From the NCBI GenBank assembly GCA_945859605.1, contig OX243811.1, positions 31,111,453 through 31,175,452 on the forward strand: a stretch of 64,000 nt of DNA. Direction: 5' to 3'. The notes beneath the pieces were generated by a model that worked only from the letters and a program-made list of their open reading frames with translations, was not told where the DNA came from and did not search any database. Of the stretch, positions 49,201 through 56,727 are shown piece by piece (the first letter of the stretch is position 1; the number at the start of each line of letters is the position of its first letter). The translations under genes and the position numbers were made by a program. The DNA comes from Lumbricus rubellus. Lineage: Eukaryota; Annelida; Clitellata; Crassiclitellata; Lumbricidae.

Positions 49201-50134
49201 CGAAAGGCTCGGATTGAAAATCGTAAAAATACATCGGGGAATAAAATTCGTGGAAAGTGCCTGGCTGAAAAAGTATATCGATCTGAATACCAACCTGAGA
49301 ACGAAAGCTACGAACGATTTTGAGAAAGACTTTTTCAAGCTGATGAATAATAGTGTTTTCGGTAAAACAATGGAAGCTATCGAGAATCGAGTTGACATAC
49401 GATTGGTGAGTGATGAGAAGGAAGCTATCAAGCTAGTCGCGAAAACTAATTACGACAGACGAACGATTTTCGATGAAAACCTCATCGCCGTTCACATGAA
49501 AAAGACCAATTTGTTTTACAACAAGCCGATATATCTAGGAATGTGTATATTAGACACTAGTAAGACGCTCATGTATGATTTTCATTATAATTACATCAAG
49601 GCCAAGTACGGAGATAGGGCCAAGCTATTATTCACCGATACCGATTCTTTGGCGTATGAAATTAAAACGGAAGACTTCTACAAAGATATTTCCCCCGACG
49701 TCCAAAGTATGTTCGATACTTCAGACTATCCGAGAGATCACCCGTCAGGTATAGAATCCGGCGTTAATAAAAAAGTGGTTGGTATGTTCAAAGATGAAGC
49801 TGCGGGAAAACAAATCGAAGAATTCGTCGGACTGCGATCCAAGTTGTACTCTTACAAGATGGCGGGTGAAGACTACAAGAAATGTAAAGGTGTGAAAAAG
49901 AACGTCGTTAAGAAATCAATCACTCACGCAGATTACAAAGACTGCGTGTTTACGAAAAGACAACAGTCGAGAGCGATGAACGTCATTCGATCCTATCGCC
50001 ATGAAATTTACACCGAAGAAGTAAATAAAATAGCTCTGTCTGCCGACGACGACAAAAGAGTAATAATGGACGACGGGATTCATACCCTAGCCTATGGGCA
50101 CTACACGCTGAAAACTAAACAAAATAAAGAATAA
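46268..50134 (+). CDS. POLB: Protein-primed family B DNA polymerase
   Basis: This 1,288-residue enzyme would replicate the element. Two SAP-like repeats open it (about 25-56 and 75-105, with KELRQIPKQRG and RELREIAKKRG). A C2H2-type finger lies at 418-439 and an endonuclease VII-like Cys/His cluster at 574-604 (CHICGG, RDHCHLTGKFRG, HNLCN). The exonuclease domain has Exo I FADFESF (472-478), Exo II HNLTGYDSHLF (619-629) and Exo III near YNLSDVLLLADVF (781-793). Polymerase motifs are A YLDANNLYGWAM (880-891), B KLMNNSVFGK (1024-1033) and C TDTDS (1123-1127). All catalytic acidic residues are present and the frame is intact. The ATG at 46268 follows TATAAAAA. The N-terminal part would be expected to include or recruit the terminal protein (family inference). 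Confidence 0.95.
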   Translation: MTEKMEYTARPKDKRSQYKMDYSSYNLKELRQIPKQRGQRGYSSLRKAELIAFISQGDRLGARAQVNKAQAHTPATVRELREIAKKRGVRGYSRLAKAELTAFLSTMWKFLNPGKNKIVFSDWLTSEISQLPPQIKPPIHRFKLRETATAIKGFTKRYTIDGDNGIDVATFLKAVRPQVVRLLVKNRGVKVQFDRMCVMEKVDMKTGEVVTAEPNFKSKSDIILEATEVREIYTNAADKIKESMASFQMRGSNWRFKTVLKLDIDTVTYKPLKGSSYIPLPDYLANKKAIINMKNEDDECFKWCVTRAVNPVDKNTERITKELIRQSEELNWSGIEFPVAADANVLSKFERNNNISVNVFGYEKEVNIFPLYISKHENDRCVELLLISDGEKKHYCWIKNFNRLLALRTEKSHNSMHYCRRCLIGFRKVESLHKHTEYCSQQDAQRIELPEPGTMLSFTHYYRKMRVPFVYFADFESFIKPIGTCQPVPSTSYTNKYQKHTPSSFCYHLKCFDDEVYSQEPVRFTAENEDDDVAQLFIDSIEENVKRIYNEFKFPKKMIFGKTEQKCYDESVNCHICGGELREDRVRDHCHLTGKFRGAAHNLCNLKYKVPKFFPVVFHNLTGYDSHLFIKKLRGEHGEKIKCIPCNEEKYISFSREVVVDKFVDADGKEREVKRELRFIDSFRFMPSSLDALSKNLRKDQCKNLGKFFEGEKLDLLLRKGVYPYDYVDGVERLNETELPSKHAFYSKLTDSGISEKDYEHAQTVWNKFECKTLRQYHDLYNLSDVLLLADVFEKFRDVCMKNYNLDPAWYYTSPGLAWDAALKTTGVKLELLSDCDMLLMIRQGIRGGVSTISHRYAKANNEYMGEAFNPTQHSVFIPYLDANNLYGWAMSKPLPTHGFEWMNDDELNDWRNITERDGVGCVLEVDLEYPEELHDLHNDYPLAPESVKPAGSNVSKLIPNLNDKKKYVVHYGNLKLYERLGLKIVKIHRGIKFVESAWLKKYIDLNTNLRTKATNDFEKDFFKLMNNSVFGKTMEAIENRVDIRLVSDEKEAIKLVAKTNYDRRTIFDENLIAVHMKKTNLFYNKPIYLGMCILDTSKTLMYDFHYNYIKAKYGDRAKLLFTDTDSLAYEIKTEDFYKDISPDVQSMFDTSDYPRDHPSGIESGVNKKVVGMFKDEAAGKQIEEFVGLRSKLYSYKMAGEDYKKCKGVKKNVVKKSITHADYKDCVFTKRQQSRAMNVIRSYRHEIYTEEVNKIALSADDDKRVIMDDGIHTLAYGHYTLKTKQNKE

Positions 50135-50150
50135 TTTACACTAATATAAA

Positions 50151-50477
50151 ATGGATGCGGTAAAAGTGTGTACCAAATGCAAAATAGAAAAAAGCTTGGA
50201 CGAATTTCACAAAGATCATACGCAAAAGAACGGAAGCTATCCGAGCTGCAAACTTTGTAAAAATGCCAAAGTAAAGGAGCTTGCGCACAAATACGCAAGA
50301 CAGGAAAATAGGGAGACAAAAGACACAAAAGTTTGCAGTCGGTGTAAGGTAAATCAGAACATATCGGGATACGACAACAATCGATTTCAAAAAGATGGAA
50401 AGGCGAATGAATGCAAAAATTGCAGACATAAATATTATCTCGCCTGCGTAGAAGCTCGAAAGCTCATTAGTTTGTGA
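50151..50477 (+). CDS. Small Cys-rich zinc-binding protein
   Basis: This 108-residue protein has two similar modules: VCTKCKIEKSLDEFHKD followed by CKLCKN, and VCSRCKVNQNISGYDNN followed by CKNCRHKYY. Each supplies CxxC...CxxC, the layout of a treble-clef or HNH-type zinc ribbon, but I see no HNH catalytic histidines. It starts 17 bp after the polymerase stop and precedes the protease, so it is probably co-expressed. A nucleic-acid-binding role is inferred from fold and context only. Confidence 0.75.
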   Translation: MDAVKVCTKCKIEKSLDEFHKDHTQKNGSYPSCKLCKNAKVKELAHKYARQENRETKDTKVCSRCKVNQNISGYDNNRFQKDGKANECKNCRHKYYLACVEARKLISL

Positions 50478-50499
50478 AACATCTAGATGAAATATTAAA

Positions 50500-50934
50500 A
50501 TGAGCTATACAACTGTGAAAAACATAAATGTCGAAGGTGTTATTCTCGCAAATCATCCGTTGACGAATTTTGAACTACTAGATGCCGCGAAAAAGCTCAA
50601 TATCCCTAATTTCCGGGGAGTATTTCTCAGAGACGAGCTGCCGAAGAAACCTAGCCGGAAAGAATGCGGGATATTGAATCTAGACGATTCTAATGGAACT
50701 GGCTCGCACTGGGTCGCTTTTTCAAAAAACGGCAAGGACAAAATATATTTCGACAGCTATGGCCTGTCCCCTCCTACAGAACTGGTAAAGTATTTACAGA
50801 GTCCCGTGTACTACAATAGCGAACGCATACAACCCGACAACGAAGTGTTTTGCGGTCATCTATGCCTGCACGTCCTGAAAAAAACATGCAAAGATGGAGT
50901 GACTTTTCAAGAAGTTATAAACAGCCTGCATTGA
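50500..50934 (+). CDS. PRO: Adenain-like maturation cysteine protease
   Basis: This 144-residue protease belongs to the adenovirus-protease (C5/Ulp1-like) clan and would mature capsid precursors. Catalytic residues can be placed as H70 (GTGSHWVAF), D85 (IYFDSYG), Q111 (RIQPDNE) and C118 (VFCGHLCLHV). The order His-Asp-Gln-Cys and the spacing fit the family, and the length is near full. The ATG at 50500 is preceded by AATATTAA, the leader found at most genes of the element. A possible target of type M-x-G-x-G (MMGDG) occurs in the protein at 54042-54491. Confidence 0.92.
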   Translation: MSYTTVKNINVEGVILANHPLTNFELLDAAKKLNIPNFRGVFLRDELPKKPSRKECGILNLDDSNGTGSHWVAFSKNGKDKIYFDSYGLSPPTELVKYLQSPVYYNSERIQPDNEVFCGHLCLHVLKKTCKDGVTFQEVINSLH

Positions 50935-50956
50935 AAATTATATTCAGATGTAAAAA

Positions 50957-51715
50957 ATGCGTGTTGATAAATTTGGACATACAGATTCAGGATCTACGCA
51001 AAGAGTAATTGCTGGGGGAGTTACTGAAAGTCAAGTAAATAGTACCTTTCTAAGGCTAGATGGGGCAAACCCAGCGACCGGCGATCTAAATATGAGTGGT
51101 CATACTATTAGAGGTCTACCTACAACGAATACAGCGAATACAGCGAATACGGCGAATACTCCGGAAGCGGGGATAGACGAGGCTGTGAGTCGGGGGCAAG
51201 TAATAGATTTACTGCGGAATCACGACGACGTTCCGACCGACAATAATCATTTGACGAATAAGAAATACGTCGATGAACAACTTACTTCGAAAGTGGCGAC
51301 GGTAGTAGGACCTGCGGTTAGCGCTTACAGTTCAACTCAGCAGGCTATACTCGCTAGGACGCACACTGCAGTTACTTTTGACGTAATAAGATGCGGTACC
51401 GCAAAACACGGTATTGAACAGGGTATCGGAACGACTTCTTTCTTCCCCAGTAAAGCCGGGTACTATATCGTTTCGGCGTACATAGAATTTTGTAGCAATA
51501 GTAATAACGCGTATGGTACCGTCCACCTGTATAAAAATGGAGCGTCGTACATGCAAATTGCGGGCGGAGGGAGCACGAAAGGTTCGCACAACCATTCAAT
51601 CGGTAGTAACATAGTTTTTCTAGACGAGTTCGATTACGTCAACATACACGCTTTTTCATCCATCGCTACGAACATTTTGTGTAGGGACTTTTCGGCGGTA
51701 TTCTTACGGCCCTAA
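50957..51715 (+). CDS. Fibre-like virion protein 1 with C1q/TNF-like head
   Basis: The protein has 252 residues. The first 50 or so (RVDKFGHTDSGSTQRVIAGG, then TFLRLDG and LNMSGHTIRGLPT) form a module shared with the next gene, reminiscent of viral tail or fibre shaft sequences. A short NTANTAN tandem follows. The C-terminal half (about 115-252) shows the spacing of a C1q-type jelly roll: AVTFDVIRC, FFPSKAGYYIVSAYIEF, VHLYKNGASYMQI, and a hydrophobic C-terminal strand ending FSAVFLRP. C1q heads trimerise and often bind ligands. A receptor-binding spike at capsid vertices is an inference from architecture and position. Confidence 0.75.
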   Translation: MRVDKFGHTDSGSTQRVIAGGVTESQVNSTFLRLDGANPATGDLNMSGHTIRGLPTTNTANTANTANTPEAGIDEAVSRGQVIDLLRNHDDVPTDNNHLTNKKYVDEQLTSKVATVVGPAVSAYSSTQQAILARTHTAVTFDVIRCGTAKHGIEQGIGTTSFFPSKAGYYIVSAYIEFCSNSNNAYGTVHLYKNGASYMQIAGGGSTKGSHNHSIGSNIVFLDEFDYVNIHAFSSIATNILCRDFSAVFLRP

Positions 51716-51739
51716 TTAATAAAAATTATTATATTCAAA

Positions 51740-52615
51740 ATGCCTGTTGATAAATTTGGACATACCGATTCTGGCTCTACGCAAAGAGTAATTGCAGGAG
51801 GTGTTACTTTTAGTCAGGTAAATAGTACTTTTCTAAGGCTAGATGGTGACAACAACATTACGGGAGATATAGATATGCGCGGCCATCATCTCGTTGGTCT
51901 GCCGACTGATTACCCTTTTGCGGGTAACGATGATGATGCTATTAGTTTTGCTCAAGCTACTGCCCTAGTCGTTGATAAAACAGCGGATATCGCCCCTAGA
52001 GATTACGTTTCGGGTATGAGGGTATCCCCGGGCAATCTAGTGAGAAATATGACGAGCGGTATTACATATAGGTTCGAAGGAACGGCTGGAGCTATAACAG
52101 CGGCACCAGCATTGTCCCCGAATTGGAGACCTACAACCGGACCGGCTATTTGCGCGTTGAAAGAGTCGGCAACATCGGGTGCGCCCGCAAGCTTGACTGG
52201 CGGATTCTCAGGCGACGATGTACAGCACGACCAATTAACAACCCTCGTTATAAATACGGATTCGGCGTATACGGCGGCTGAAGGGGTAATAACTATTCCT
52301 CGTACGGGTGTATATCGACTTAGCGGATTCGCAAATTTCATGATCGGAAATGTGCGGAGTGATGATGTGGTAAAAAAAATAGTCAGGGTTGCGTATTTCA
52401 AATCCGAGATACATAATAACGAACTTATTGGATACATGGCGGGCGGACAAACAGCCGACATCAGAGTATCGCTCGTATTACCAACCGCCGCCATGTCTTT
52501 AGTCGCCGGCGAAAAAGTCGGTATGAGGGTATATTCCGCCGAATTCGACACTCCAACGGTTACCTCCCTTCTCATCGTGGCCAGATGCGGATTGCAGGTC
52601 GAGTTTTTGTACTAA
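51740..52615 (+). CDS. Fibre-like virion protein 2, paralogue of the preceding gene
   Basis: This 291-residue protein shares its N-terminal module with the upstream gene (PVDKFGHTDSGSTQRVIAGG, TFLRLDG, IDMRGHHLVGLPTD); the DNA is also very similar there. It then diverges completely. A middle part (about 85-135) is followed by a C1q/jelly-roll-like C-terminal domain (VITIPRTGVYRLSGFANFM, IRVSLVLPTAAMSL, LLIVARCGLQVEFLY). Common foot and different head suggest two interchangeable spikes on one base. It lies 24 bp after its paralogue and is the last gene of the left plus-strand block. Confidence 0.72.
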   Translation: MPVDKFGHTDSGSTQRVIAGGVTFSQVNSTFLRLDGDNNITGDIDMRGHHLVGLPTDYPFAGNDDDAISFAQATALVVDKTADIAPRDYVSGMRVSPGNLVRNMTSGITYRFEGTAGAITAAPALSPNWRPTTGPAICALKESATSGAPASLTGGFSGDDVQHDQLTTLVINTDSAYTAAEGVITIPRTGVYRLSGFANFMIGNVRSDDVVKKIVRVAYFKSEIHNNELIGYMAGGQTADIRVSLVLPTAAMSLVAGEKVGMRVYSAEFDTPTVTSLLIVARCGLQVEFLY

Positions 52616-52634
52616 GTCCGTATTTTTATTCGTT

Positions 52635-52668
52635 GATACCTATCGTCCGAGAACACACGATAGGTATC
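52635..52668. terminator. Perfect 12-bp hairpin at the convergent junction
   Basis: GATACCTATCGT (52635-52646) pairs exactly with ACGATAGGTATC (52657-52668) around a 10-base loop. It lies in the 109-bp gap where the plus block (ending 52615) and minus block (ending 52725) converge, so it could end or process transcripts from both sides. Confidence 0.6.
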
Positions 52669-52724
52669 TACAAGTCTCAAAGTCTCATTATTCAGAACTG
52701 TCATCGACCATTCTATCATGAACT

Positions 52725-54014
52725 TCAATATACCACGCTCATTTTCTGACCGTCCGATTGAAACCTCAGTAACTTGTCTGAAATCACCATTGCGTACGCT
52801 TCCGTATTAGCCGGCGGCGCCGTATTAAACGTGCCTTTGATCTGGATATCGACCACCGATGACTTCAGACGCTCGGATTGCTTGCTCACGTCAAACACCA
52901 TAATCGGAAACAGATCTTTGAAATCCGAGGGTGTGATATTGCATTGCGTCATTAGTTCATCCATTCCATAGTATTTTTCACTGAACGCGGCTGCTGCTCG
53001 GTACACCCGCGAGAATTGTTGATTCGGAAATGATAGATTATAGTCGACAACTGGATATCGGTCCTGGTTCATCATCACGAACATGTTCTTCAGATCGCAA
53101 TGATTGAAAACGGATGGATTGTGTTCCTGATCGCCGCTTTTGTCGGTTTGAAAACCCAAGATGATGTACCTAGGCTTCTCAGGTAATGTCTTGACGCTAA
53201 GTCTCCAGCTAAAATTAGTCGACTGTGCGACGGAGGTGGTATCGCATTGACGGGCTCTGCACGCAACTGGCAGCGACGCTTTCGATTCGATCGTTTTGTA
53301 CAATTGCATCTTCTCCATATCCGCGGGAATAACGTGCGGCATGAACCACGAGATTTTATCCAGCCTAACTTTCCCTGCACCCGCGGCGGCGAGTCTAAAA
53401 ATTGCGTCATCATCGGCTTTACGAACCAGAGTTAGCGTATGTTTCACACCAAAAACAACCTTGTCGTAATCATCGCAAAATCCGAAAATATGCTTCAATG
53501 GAACAACAAAGCTAAAAGTACCTTTAGCATTTGGTTTTTGAATTATATACGACTGTCTCACGGCGAAACCTTGATTATTCGCGATATCAGCCGTCGCCCC
53601 GCTGTCCTTGTACCACAACTGATTCAGACCTTGAGCTAGTTGAAAATCATTCGGGTATTTGAGTAATCCCAGCATCGTCGTTGCTTGACCTGGGTAAAAT
53701 AACGATTCAATTTCCTGATTCGACAGTGAATACGAAATTTGGCTGAAAAGATGCATGAGCCCATTATTCGTAAGAGTTGCTTCATCGGCATTAACGTAGA
53801 AGGTGTTGTCCGCCTTCATCAATCTACCCTCGAACAGCAGGTAAGATTCCGCTGGATGACAAAATAGATCTTGAAGTTCGATGTTTATTCTAATCTCGCC
53901 GGAGGTGTTTAGATTCGCCCCCGATATCGGCTCATACTCGTACCATTCGTAGCGTTCGACGCTTTCATCGCTCAATGGTTGTTCGGTAAATCTCAGAATA
54001 TCAGATGATTGCAT
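52725..54014 (-). CDS. MCP: Major capsid protein, double jelly-roll (hexon-like)
   Basis: This 429-residue protein matches the Polinton major capsid protein, whose trimers form the icosahedral shell. Visible signs are the opening RFTEQPLSDESVERYEWYEY, the strand-rich INIELQDLFCHPAESYLLFEG, FSQISYSLSNQEIESLFYPG, TFSFVVPLKHIFGFCDDYDK, TLTLVRKADDDAIFR and a second half with RYPVVDYNLSFPNQQFSRVYRA replaced by similar beta-rich spacing up to the end. Length and absence of membrane segments fit. The ATG at 54014 is preceded by an A-rich leader. It is last in the minus-strand virion operon-like block. Confidence 0.88.
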   Translation of the reverse strand: MQSSDILRFTEQPLSDESVERYEWYEYEPISGANLNTSGEIRINIELQDLFCHPAESYLLFEGRLMKADNTFYVNADEATLTNNGLMHLFSQISYSLSNQEIESLFYPGQATTMLGLLKYPNDFQLAQGLNQLWYKDSGATADIANNQGFAVRQSYIIQKPNAKGTFSFVVPLKHIFGFCDDYDKVVFGVKHTLTLVRKADDDAIFRLAAAGAGKVRLDKISWFMPHVIPADMEKMQLYKTIESKASLPVACRARQCDTTSVAQSTNFSWRLSVKTLPEKPRYIILGFQTDKSGDQEHNPSVFNHCDLKNMFVMMNQDRYPVVDYNLSFPNQQFSRVYRAAAAFSEKYYGMDELMTQCNITPSDFKDLFPIMVFDVSKQSERLKSSVVDIQIKGTFNTAPPANTEAYAMVISDKLLRFQSDGQKMSVVY

Positions 54015-54041
54015 TTTTACTACTACGCGATAATATATTTT

Positions 54042-54491
54042 TTACGCGACCTTCATTCCGGCGCCGTTTAGCGAGCGTACTAAATCTTGTATGGATATGG
54101 CGCCGTTCTTCTTCAGGCCATCGCCCATCATCAGATTATTAATATTCGAGGTCAACCCGACGCTACCGACGCTACTCAGCCGATCTAAAATTTGTCTAGT
54201 TTCTGGCGTAATTTTCTTGGAGGTGGGGGTAGGAGCAGGAGTAAACAGTTTGGCCACTGCTTTGTCCACTAATCGTTTGCCGGCGTCGATTGCGGTTGTT
54301 TTCCCAACATCGATGGCCTTTTTCCCAATTTCTTTCGCCACGTCTTTACTCGCGTTGAGAGCGGTCGTTGCTAATTGTTTGGCTGCGTTCGACGTAACTA
54401 GTCGTTTGAAAAATCCCGAAATTGTATCGAATATTCCCGATCCTCCGATAACGTATTGTTTTCTATGCCTCCTTCTATTAATGACCTGCAT
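54042..54491 (-). CDS. Small basic virion protein, pVI-like candidate
   Basis: The protein has 149 residues. The N-terminus is Arg/Lys-rich (NRRRHRKQYVIGGSGIFD), followed by an amphipathic stretch (FDTISGFFKRLVTS) and an Ala/Lys helical region with repeated DVGKTTAIDAGKR spacing, then a Pro/Thr linker (FTPAPTPTSKK). Near residue 124 MMGDG fits the adenain-type M-x-G-x-G cleavage rule. This profile resembles the membrane-active minor capsid protein VI of adenoviruses and its counterparts in Polintons. Function is inferred from composition and position between the capsid gene and other virion genes. Confidence 0.6.
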   Translation of the reverse strand: MQVINRRRHRKQYVIGGSGIFDTISGFFKRLVTSNAAKQLATTALNASKDVAKEIGKKAIDVGKTTAIDAGKRLVDKAVAKLFTPAPTPTSKKITPETRQILDRLSSVGSVGLTSNINNLMMGDGLKKNGAISIQDLVRSLNGAGMKVA

Positions 54492-54503
54492 TTTTCCTGC
54501 ATT

Positions 54504-55406
54504 TTACAATGCCATCATTATATTTTTGTACGCATCTTTACTCAGCACTTCCTGCCTCAATAACGCGTCGCACATCGCCACGATCTCGTTTCTCACGCCG
54601 GTATTGCCTGCTTTGAAGCTTTGAAATCGTAGTTCTAGCTGTTTCGCTAATACGTTTGGATCTTCGGAAATAACGATTACACCACCCACGCCTTTACCCA
54701 CCGCATTACGAGTCCTCTTTTCCCATATCGGCTTGATAATTTCTCTATATTTGACGCTCAAAGATGCTTTGGGTTTGTTGGGATTTTTTGGCTGTCTGAT
54801 AGCATCCGTCGCGAGTAGAATCTCGGCGTAATCGTCTCTATCATTATTATCGTATATCGACGTGTTCGGCTGTTTCATCGTCAACAACTCCCAAAGCCCC
54901 GGTGTTCCGCTATACGTCTTATTTCCAACCGTCACATCGTCTCCTTGAATAAAAATCGGAGTATCGCCGATGTAGAATTGACCATTTTTTGATCGTATTC
55001 CGAACGTCGTGTCTACGATTTTTCTATCGGAGGCGTATTGATGAAGGTACTTGGTGGCTACATCACCTAATTCTAAAGTTCTAATATCCTAAGTCGGATC
55101 GTCACTATACGCTTCTATCGAGGGATACTGAGGAAATTGAACCTTCAACGACGCGGGTAGCGTTTGTAGCGCGTTTGATATAGCTATCGACTTTTCTTTG
55201 ATGGCGGATAGTAGGACATTCTGCTCTTTAGAAATTGCGGATTGCGACTCGACGATAGGCTTGTACAGCTTGGTTAATTCTTGTTGCAGCCCCGAATCCC
55301 CCAATCTCTCCGATAAAAAGTTTTGTTGAATATTCTTCTTGGATTTCAGAAACTCTTCGACTATGAAATTTCTTTTCGCCGGGTCATCTATCTTTAGAAA
55401 CGACAT
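54504..55406 (-). pseudogene. Conserved Polinton virion-block protein, interrupted by an in-frame TAG
   Basis: One frame runs from ATG 55406 (MSFLKIDDPAKRNFIVEEF) to 54504 (ending YKNIMMAL). It is broken only by a TAG at 55091-55089 after 105 codons. The 194 codons after it are open and contain the typical family stretch FYIGDTPIFIQGDD and TYSGTPGLWELL. They have no ATG before LLTMKQ, so they are not a normal separate gene. The first part looks helical and coiled-coil-like; the second is mixed alpha/beta. The family is common in invertebrate Polintons but its role is unknown. The stop could be a fresh inactivating mutation, stop-codon readthrough, or a sequence error. Confidence 0.75.
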
Positions 55407-55584
55407 TTTTAATAAAAAATTTAATGTTTTTCGACGTGTTTTACGATGTGTTTCTCGTCATGTTTTTCAACGTGTTTTTCGACATGTTTTTCGACATGTG
55501 TAAAAACACAAGTTAGACGTATTTTCAGACATAGCGACATAGGCCTACATAGGTCTACAAAACTCCACAAAACTCTACAAAACT
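55407..55584. repeat. Short tandem repeats in the longest gap of the virion block
   Basis: At about 55430-55500 roughly six 12-13-bp copies of a CGACATGTTTTT-type unit occur. About 55560-55592 shows three ACAAAACTCT copies. These are the only sizeable direct repeats between Polinton genes, between the stop of one minus-strand gene and the start of the next. Confidence 0.7.
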
Positions 55585-56283
55585 CTACATGATTTCATAC
55601 ATGTTCGCGTTAGTCGTCTTTCTACTAGATTCGGTATTTTTCTCAAACATGCTTTGAAAGGACTGCCTGACTTCTTCTCGTCCTCGGTCGATGAGAGATT
55701 GTTTCGTTTCCTCATCCATCGCGGCTGCCGCAACTTTCGACTTACTTTTAATTTCTTCTTTCATGCCATTGAATTTTTCAATCTCGCTTAGAATCAGAGA
55801 ATATTCCTCATCTGAAATGTGATCATCCACGAGTGCTTTTGAAATATGGTCGCTGATCGTGTTGAGCTTCGCGTCAGCTAGCGTTTTGATCTTTTCATGC
55901 TTCTCCGCCTTGAGGGCGAGCTTTTTACAGATTCGGCTGCCAATTATACTTAGTAGCCCCGCACCTAGCGCTGTCCCTTCCATAGCAATAGCGATGGGAG
56001 CTGCAATTATGGTGGCTGGTACACCGATTCCCGAAATTCCGAGCCCCATCGTGACCACCATGAGGAAGCTGTCTACGACGCCGATTACGCTCACACTTCT
56101 ATGATACTTTTTACTCAACGTTGCTCTTTTGTCGCGTTCTTGCTCGATCTCCTTTTTGATTTCGCTAATCTTTTGAAGTCGATACGTTTGTGCAGACCCT
56201 GCGGCTATTTGTATTTCACCTTCCGGCGCGGAGGGTGTTATATTTGTTAGGTTCGGATAGAGTTTGATGCCTTCGTATTCCAT
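55585..56283 (-). CDS. Predicted membrane protein of the virion block, unknown function
   Basis: The protein has 232 residues, taking the ATG at 56283 (MEYEGIKLYPNLTNITPSAP). Starts further upstream would overlap the neighbouring gene. A charged helical stretch (SEIKKEIEQERDKRATLSKK) precedes two hydrophobic segments (SVIGVVDSFLMVVTMGLGIS and VPATIIAAPIAIAMEGTALG). A long acidic/basic helical tail follows, likely coiled coil (DHISDEEYSLILSEIEKFNG). The hairpin-like membrane pair between helices suggests an internal membrane or host-membrane contact, but no family function is known to me. Confidence 0.65.
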   Translation of the reverse strand: MEYEGIKLYPNLTNITPSAPEGEIQIAAGSAQTYRLQKISEIKKEIEQERDKRATLSKKYHRSVSVIGVVDSFLMVVTMGLGISGIGVPATIIAAPIAIAMEGTALGAGLLSIIGSRICKKLALKAEKHEKIKTLADAKLNTISDHISKALVDDHISDEEYSLILSEIEKFNGMKEEIKSKSKVAAAAMDEETKQSLIDRGREEVRQSFQSMFEKNTESSRKTTNANMYEIM

Positions 56284-56312
56284 TCTTTTATTTATTAGCA
56301 ATATATATTTTT

Positions 56313-56711
56313 TTACCGTTGATAATTTACACAGCATAGCGAATCTCCTTCATTTATAGTTACTGCCGAATCGGAGTTGTTTTGAATGGAAACTATGATA
56401 TCATCAACCACATCTTCTGAAATCACTCCGTCTAGTAGACTGCAGCGTCGTTCCTTGATACTCTGTCTGAGGGAAACGAGGCAAAGACCCGCCGCCATTT
56501 CTACACCTAGTCCAAGCCTTAGCGTATTTGCCGCCTTTGGTTGTATCGTGATATCATTTTGCGCAAAAATCTCCCATCGCAGACCTCCTAGTTGTCTTAC
56601 TGGGGTGCGAGTAACACCGCTCGTAATCTTCCAAAAGACTGAAACGGGCTGCGTTCTAACCTCTACCGGTCTAGTTGGTTTAGTTCCAAATTTGTGTATT
56701 GGTCTCGACAT
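56313..56711 (-). CDS. dUTPase-fold protein, probably not catalytic
   Basis: In this 132-residue protein residues about 50-130 follow the trimeric dUTPase layout: DITIQPKAANTLRLGLGVEM, a motif-2-like LCLVSLRQSI, a motif-3-like DGVISEDVVDDIIVSI, N-x-S-x-x-x-V-T-I and a final GDSLCCVNYQR. In active dUTPases motif 3 carries an Asp after GVI; here it is Ser, and the motif-2 RSG triplet is absent. A structural role, or only a shared beta fold, is more likely than dUTP hydrolysis. The ATG at 56711 follows ATTAAAAA. Confidence 0.5.
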   Translation of the reverse strand: MSRPIHKFGTKPTRPVEVRTQPVSVFWKITSGVTRTPVRQLGGLRWEIFAQNDITIQPKAANTLRLGLGVEMAAGLCLVSLRQSIKERRCSLLDGVISEDVVDDIIVSIQNNSDSAVTINEGDSLCCVNYQR

Positions 56712-56727
56712 TTTTTAATAGAATAGA

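Noticed and set aside
52003..52575. 190-codon minus-strand frame opposite the second fibre-like gene
   Set aside because: Antisense shadow of a well-supported plus-strand gene with matching family features.
54091..54624. 177-codon plus-strand frame opposite the pVI-like gene
   Set aside because: Antisense shadow that also crosses the boundary between two minus-strand genes.
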